Positions 41,869-44,232 of a stretch of 44,232 nucleotides of DNA are shown here, piece by piece. The stretch is from positions 1 through 44,232 of the forward strand of contig CAZWFE010000018.1 in NCBI GenBank assembly GCA_964633145.1. The letters run 5' to 3'. This stretch comes from CAJXSD01 sp964633145. Its GTDB lineage: Bacteria; Pseudomonadota; Alphaproteobacteria; Rhodobacterales; Rhodobacteraceae. A program made the position numbers and the translations under genes. Positions within the stretch are counted from its first letter, which is position 1. Each line of letters starts with the position of its first letter. Below the pieces are notes generated by a model, which saw only the letters and a list, made by a program, of their open reading frames with translations, made no database searches and had not been told where the DNA came from.

Positions 41869-43353
41869 TTAAAGGTCTAGGAGCAAGCGACGCGGATCTT
41901 CGAGGGCTTCTTTGACGCGGACGAGGAATGTTACCGCGCCTTTACCGTCGACGATGCGGTGGTCGTAGGACAGGGCCAGATACATCATCGGACGGATCAC
42001 GATTTCACCGTTGACGACCACAGGGCGGTCTTGGATTTTGTGCATGCCCAAGATGCCAGATTGTGGTGGGTTCAAGATGGGCGATGACATCAGCGAGCCA
42101 TAGACACCACCGTTTGAAATGGTGAATGTGCCGCCTTGCATTTCGGCCATAGACAATTTGCCATCACGGGCACGGCGGCCTTTTTCGGCGATTGCCTTTT
42201 CAATGTCAGCAAAGGACATTTGGTCGGCATCACGGATGACAGGAACAACCAGACCGGTGGGCGTGCCTGCGGCGACGCCCATGTGGACATAGTTTTTGTA
42301 CACGATGTCAGTGCCGTCGATTTCTGCGTTGACCTCTGGCACTTCTTTCAGAGCATGACAGCATGCTTTGGTAAAGAAGGACATAAAGCCCATGCGAGCG
42401 CCGTGTTTTTTTTCAAACGCGTCTTTGTATTCGTTGCGCAGGGCCATAACGGCGGACATGTCGACTTCGTTATAGGTCGTCAGCATGGCAGCGGTGTTTT
42501 GGCTGTCTTTGAGACGTTTTGCGATGGTTTGGCGCAGACGTGTCATTTTTACGCGTTCTTCGCGTGCGGCATCATCGGCGGCAACGGGGGCGCGTGGCGC
42601 CGCGGCTGCGGGTGCCGGTGCTGGGGATGCGGCGGCTGCGGCAACAGCGCGCGCGACGTCATCTTTCATAACACGACCATCGCGTCCGGTTGCGGTGACG
42701 GCATCGCGGCTGATGCCTGCCTCGGCCATGGCCTTTTTGGCGGATGGGGCATCTTGAACGCCAGTCGCACCGGCAGTCGGTGCCGCGACGGCTGGAGTTG
42801 GGGCCGGTGCGGTGGCCGCAGATGCGGACGCACCACCCAAAATTGCCAGTTTGCCGCCGGCTGCGACTGTCGCGCCCTCGGCTGCTAGAATTTCTGTCAA
42901 GACGCCTGCGGCGGGTGCGGGCACTTCGACGGATACTTTGTCGGTTTCCAGCTCGCAGAGCATTTCATCCTGGGCGACTGTATCACCGACCTGTTTGAAC
43001 CAAGTCGCAACGGTCGCTTCGGATACGGATTCGCCCAATGTTGGGACCATGACGTCGACAGCATCGGTGCTGGATGCTGCTGCGGGGGCAGGGGCTGGCG
43101 TGGGTGCGGCGGCTGCACCACCCGCTGTGATATTTGCCAGCAGGGCATTGACACCAACTGTCGTGCCTTCGGCTGCGACGATATCACCGATGGTGCCGGC
43201 AACGGGGCTGGGCACTTCGACGGTGACTTTGTCTGTTTCTAGCTCGCATAACATTTCGTCCACTGCGACAGCATCGCCCGGTTTTTTGAACCATGTAGCA
43301 ACGGTGGCCTCGGTTACAGATTCACCCAAGGTTGGAACACGTACTTCTGTCAT
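41869..43353 (-). CDS. odhB: 2-oxoglutarate dehydrogenase E2 (dihydrolipoyl succinyltransferase) with two lipoyl domains
   Basis: The core subunit that takes the succinyl group from E1 to CoA in the TCA cycle. It has 494 residues. Two lipoyl domains carry the lipoylated lysines K42 and K139, each in ELETDKV. Alanine- and proline-rich linkers separate them and the E3-binding domain (about 201-233, APSAKKAMAEAGI and GRDGRVMKDDV). The catalytic acyltransferase domain ends with H465 and D469 in HRIVDGKGA. Enteric SucB has one lipoyl domain, so this is the longer form. It starts 3 bases after the odhA stop codon. Confidence 0.96.
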   Translation of the reverse strand: MTEVRVPTLGESVTEATVATWFKKPGDAVAVDEMLCELETDKVTVEVPSPVAGTIGDIVAAEGTTVGVNALLANITAGGAAAAPTPAPAPAAASSTDAVDVMVPTLGESVSEATVATWFKQVGDTVAQDEMLCELETDKVSVEVPAPAAGVLTEILAAEGATVAAGGKLAILGGASASAATAPAPTPAVAAPTAGATGVQDAPSAKKAMAEAGISRDAVTATGRDGRVMKDDVARAVAAAAASPAPAPAAAAPRAPVAADDAAREERVKMTRLRQTIAKRLKDSQNTAAMLTTYNEVDMSAVMALRNEYKDAFEKKHGARMGFMSFFTKACCHALKEVPEVNAEIDGTDIVYKNYVHMGVAAGTPTGLVVPVIRDADQMSFADIEKAIAEKGRRARDGKLSMAEMQGGTFTISNGGVYGSLMSSPILNPPQSGILGMHKIQDRPVVVNGEIVIRPMMYLALSYDHRIVDGKGAVTFLVRVKEALEDPRRLLLDL

Positions 43354-43356
43354 TGG

Positions 43357-44232
43357 TTAGTTCCCTTTAATAGTCAGCGCTTCGTCTACCAGCGCCTGTT
43401 GTTGTGCTTTGTGTTGCGATGCAAGGCCGGTGGCAGGCGATGCGGATGTCGCGCGGCCTACATATGTGGGGCGACTATGTTTTGCGTCGATATGGGTTAG
43501 GACCCATTCCAGGTTTGGTTCGATGAACGACCATGCCCCTTGGTTTTTGGGTTCTTCTTGGCACCAAATCATTTCAGCACCTTTGAAGCGTTCCAATTCC
43601 TTGACCGCGGAAATCGCAGGGAAAGGATAGAATTGTTCAAAGCGCAGCAGATAAATGTCATCAATGCCACGTGCATCGCGTTCCTCGAGCAGGTCATAAT
43701 AGACCTTGCCAGAACACATAACAACGCGTTTGATTTTATCATCTGCAACCAGTTTGGTGTCTGAGTGACCTTTCTGTGCATCATCCCAAAGCACGCGGTG
43801 GAACGAAGATCCATCGGTGAAATCAGAGGCATCAGAAATACACAATTTGTGGCGCAGCAATGATTTTGGCGTCATCATAATCAGCGGTTTACGATAGCTG
43901 CGGTGCAACTGACGGCGCAGGATGTGGAAATAGTTGGCAGGTGTCGAACAGTTCGCCACGATCCAGTTATCCTGACCACACATTTGCAAGAACCGTTCAA
44001 GTCGGGCTGAACTGTGTTCTGGGCCTTGGCCTTCGAACCCGTGGGGCAGCAGAACGACCAGACCGGACATCCGCAACCATTTGCTTTCGCCTGAACTGAT
44101 GAATTGGTCGAACATGATCTGCGCACCGTTGGCGAAATCGCCAAACTGGGCTTCCCACATCACCAGCGCATTTGGTTCGGACAGGGAATAGCCATATTCA
44201 AACCCAAGCACCGCATATTCAGACAGCATTGA
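43357..44232 (-). CDS. odhA: 2-oxoglutarate dehydrogenase E1, C-terminal part, cut by the window edge
   Basis: The last 291 or so residues of the thiamine-dependent E1 subunit, which decarboxylates 2-oxoglutarate. The visible part includes SMLSEYAVLGFEYGYSL, WEAQFGDFANGAQIMFDQFISSGESKW and LLPHGFEGQGPEHSSARLERFLQ. The C-terminal CSGKVYYDL and EQFYPFP blocks follow. The full family protein is close to 1000 residues, so about two thirds lies beyond the right edge of the window. Its stop codon is 3 bases from the odhB start. Confidence 0.96.
   Translation of the reverse strand, partial: SMLSEYAVLGFEYGYSLSEPNALVMWEAQFGDFANGAQIMFDQFISSGESKWLRMSGLVVLLPHGFEGQGPEHSSARLERFLQMCGQDNWIVANCSTPANYFHILRRQLHRSYRKPLIMMTPKSLLRHKLCISDASDFTDGSSFHRVLWDDAQKGHSDTKLVADDKIKRVVMCSGKVYYDLLEERDARGIDDIYLLRFEQFYPFPAISAVKELERFKGAEMIWCQEEPKNQGAWSFIEPNLEWVLTHIDAKHSRPTYVGRATSASPATGLASQHKAQQQALVDEALTIKGN

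Noticed and set aside
42136..42888. 250-codon open frame opposite odhB, rich in glycine, cysteine and phenylalanine
   Set aside because: It is antisense to the alanine/proline-rich linkers and catalytic domain of odhB. The biased codons of that region keep the opposite frame open; no domain or ribosome-binding site supports it.

Overview
The window looks like chromosomal DNA of a marine alphaproteobacterium, most likely of the Roseobacter group (Rhodobacterales). This is judged from gene families and gene order, not from a search. Supporting signs are a GcrA cell-cycle regulator, a PleD-type diguanylate cyclase beside a DUF3572 gene, the order hom-glpX-recJ, phosphatidylcholine synthase, DUF484 next to xerC, a complete ruvCAB-ybgC-tolQRAB-pal-cpoB-tilS-ftsH run, and a small MAPEG gene between odhB and lpdA. 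Almost every gene is a core housekeeping gene. I see no prophage, insertion sequence, CRISPR array or plasmid-type gene.

Layout. 1-4286: the start of a possible membrane-protein gene, glyA, nadK (facing away from glyA) and prpE. 4420-10176: a signalling stretch with a PleD-like cyclase whose receiver domain has lost its phosphorylation residues, DUF3572, a HAD phosphatase, an orphan MttB-family methyltransferase, and a two-gene unit made of an H-NOX protein lacking the usual heme ligand and an HNOBA-GGDEF diguanylate cyclase. 10232-14787: a small membrane protein, tRNA-Glu, and the operon hom-glpX-recJ, all on the minus strand. 14917-18962: a TetR regulator with a palindromic operator, pirin, glutamate dehydrogenase (split by an assembly gap) and gcrA. 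19082-22930: an ABC-2 permease, then fsa, DUF484, xerC and pcs on the minus strand. 23018-27717: priA, an MFS transporter, prmA and a DUF1127 gene. 28003-39574: Holliday-junction processing (ruvCAB), a conserved unknown gene, the Tol-Pal envelope system, tilS and ftsH. 39653-44232: a dual CDGSH iron-sulfur protein, then lpdA, MAPEG, odhB and the end of odhA, which make up 2-oxoglutarate dehydrogenase.

How the genes work together. Three genes feed c-di-GMP signalling: the PleD-like enzyme, the H-NOX protein and its GGDEF partner. Both cyclases keep the catalytic GG(D/E)EF motif and the RxxD inhibition site, while both of their presumed sensory inputs look altered. This is the least ordinary part of the window. 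The tol operon links outer membrane constriction to division, and GcrA and XerC add further cell-cycle functions.

Technical note. The 100-N gap at 16974-17073 is flanked by two identical 55-base copies. Collapsing one copy together with the gap restores a single intact 476-residue glutamate dehydrogenase, so the gap looks like an unmerged contig overlap and the gene is not broken. All calls come from reading the sequence. No database search, alignment program or structure prediction was run.
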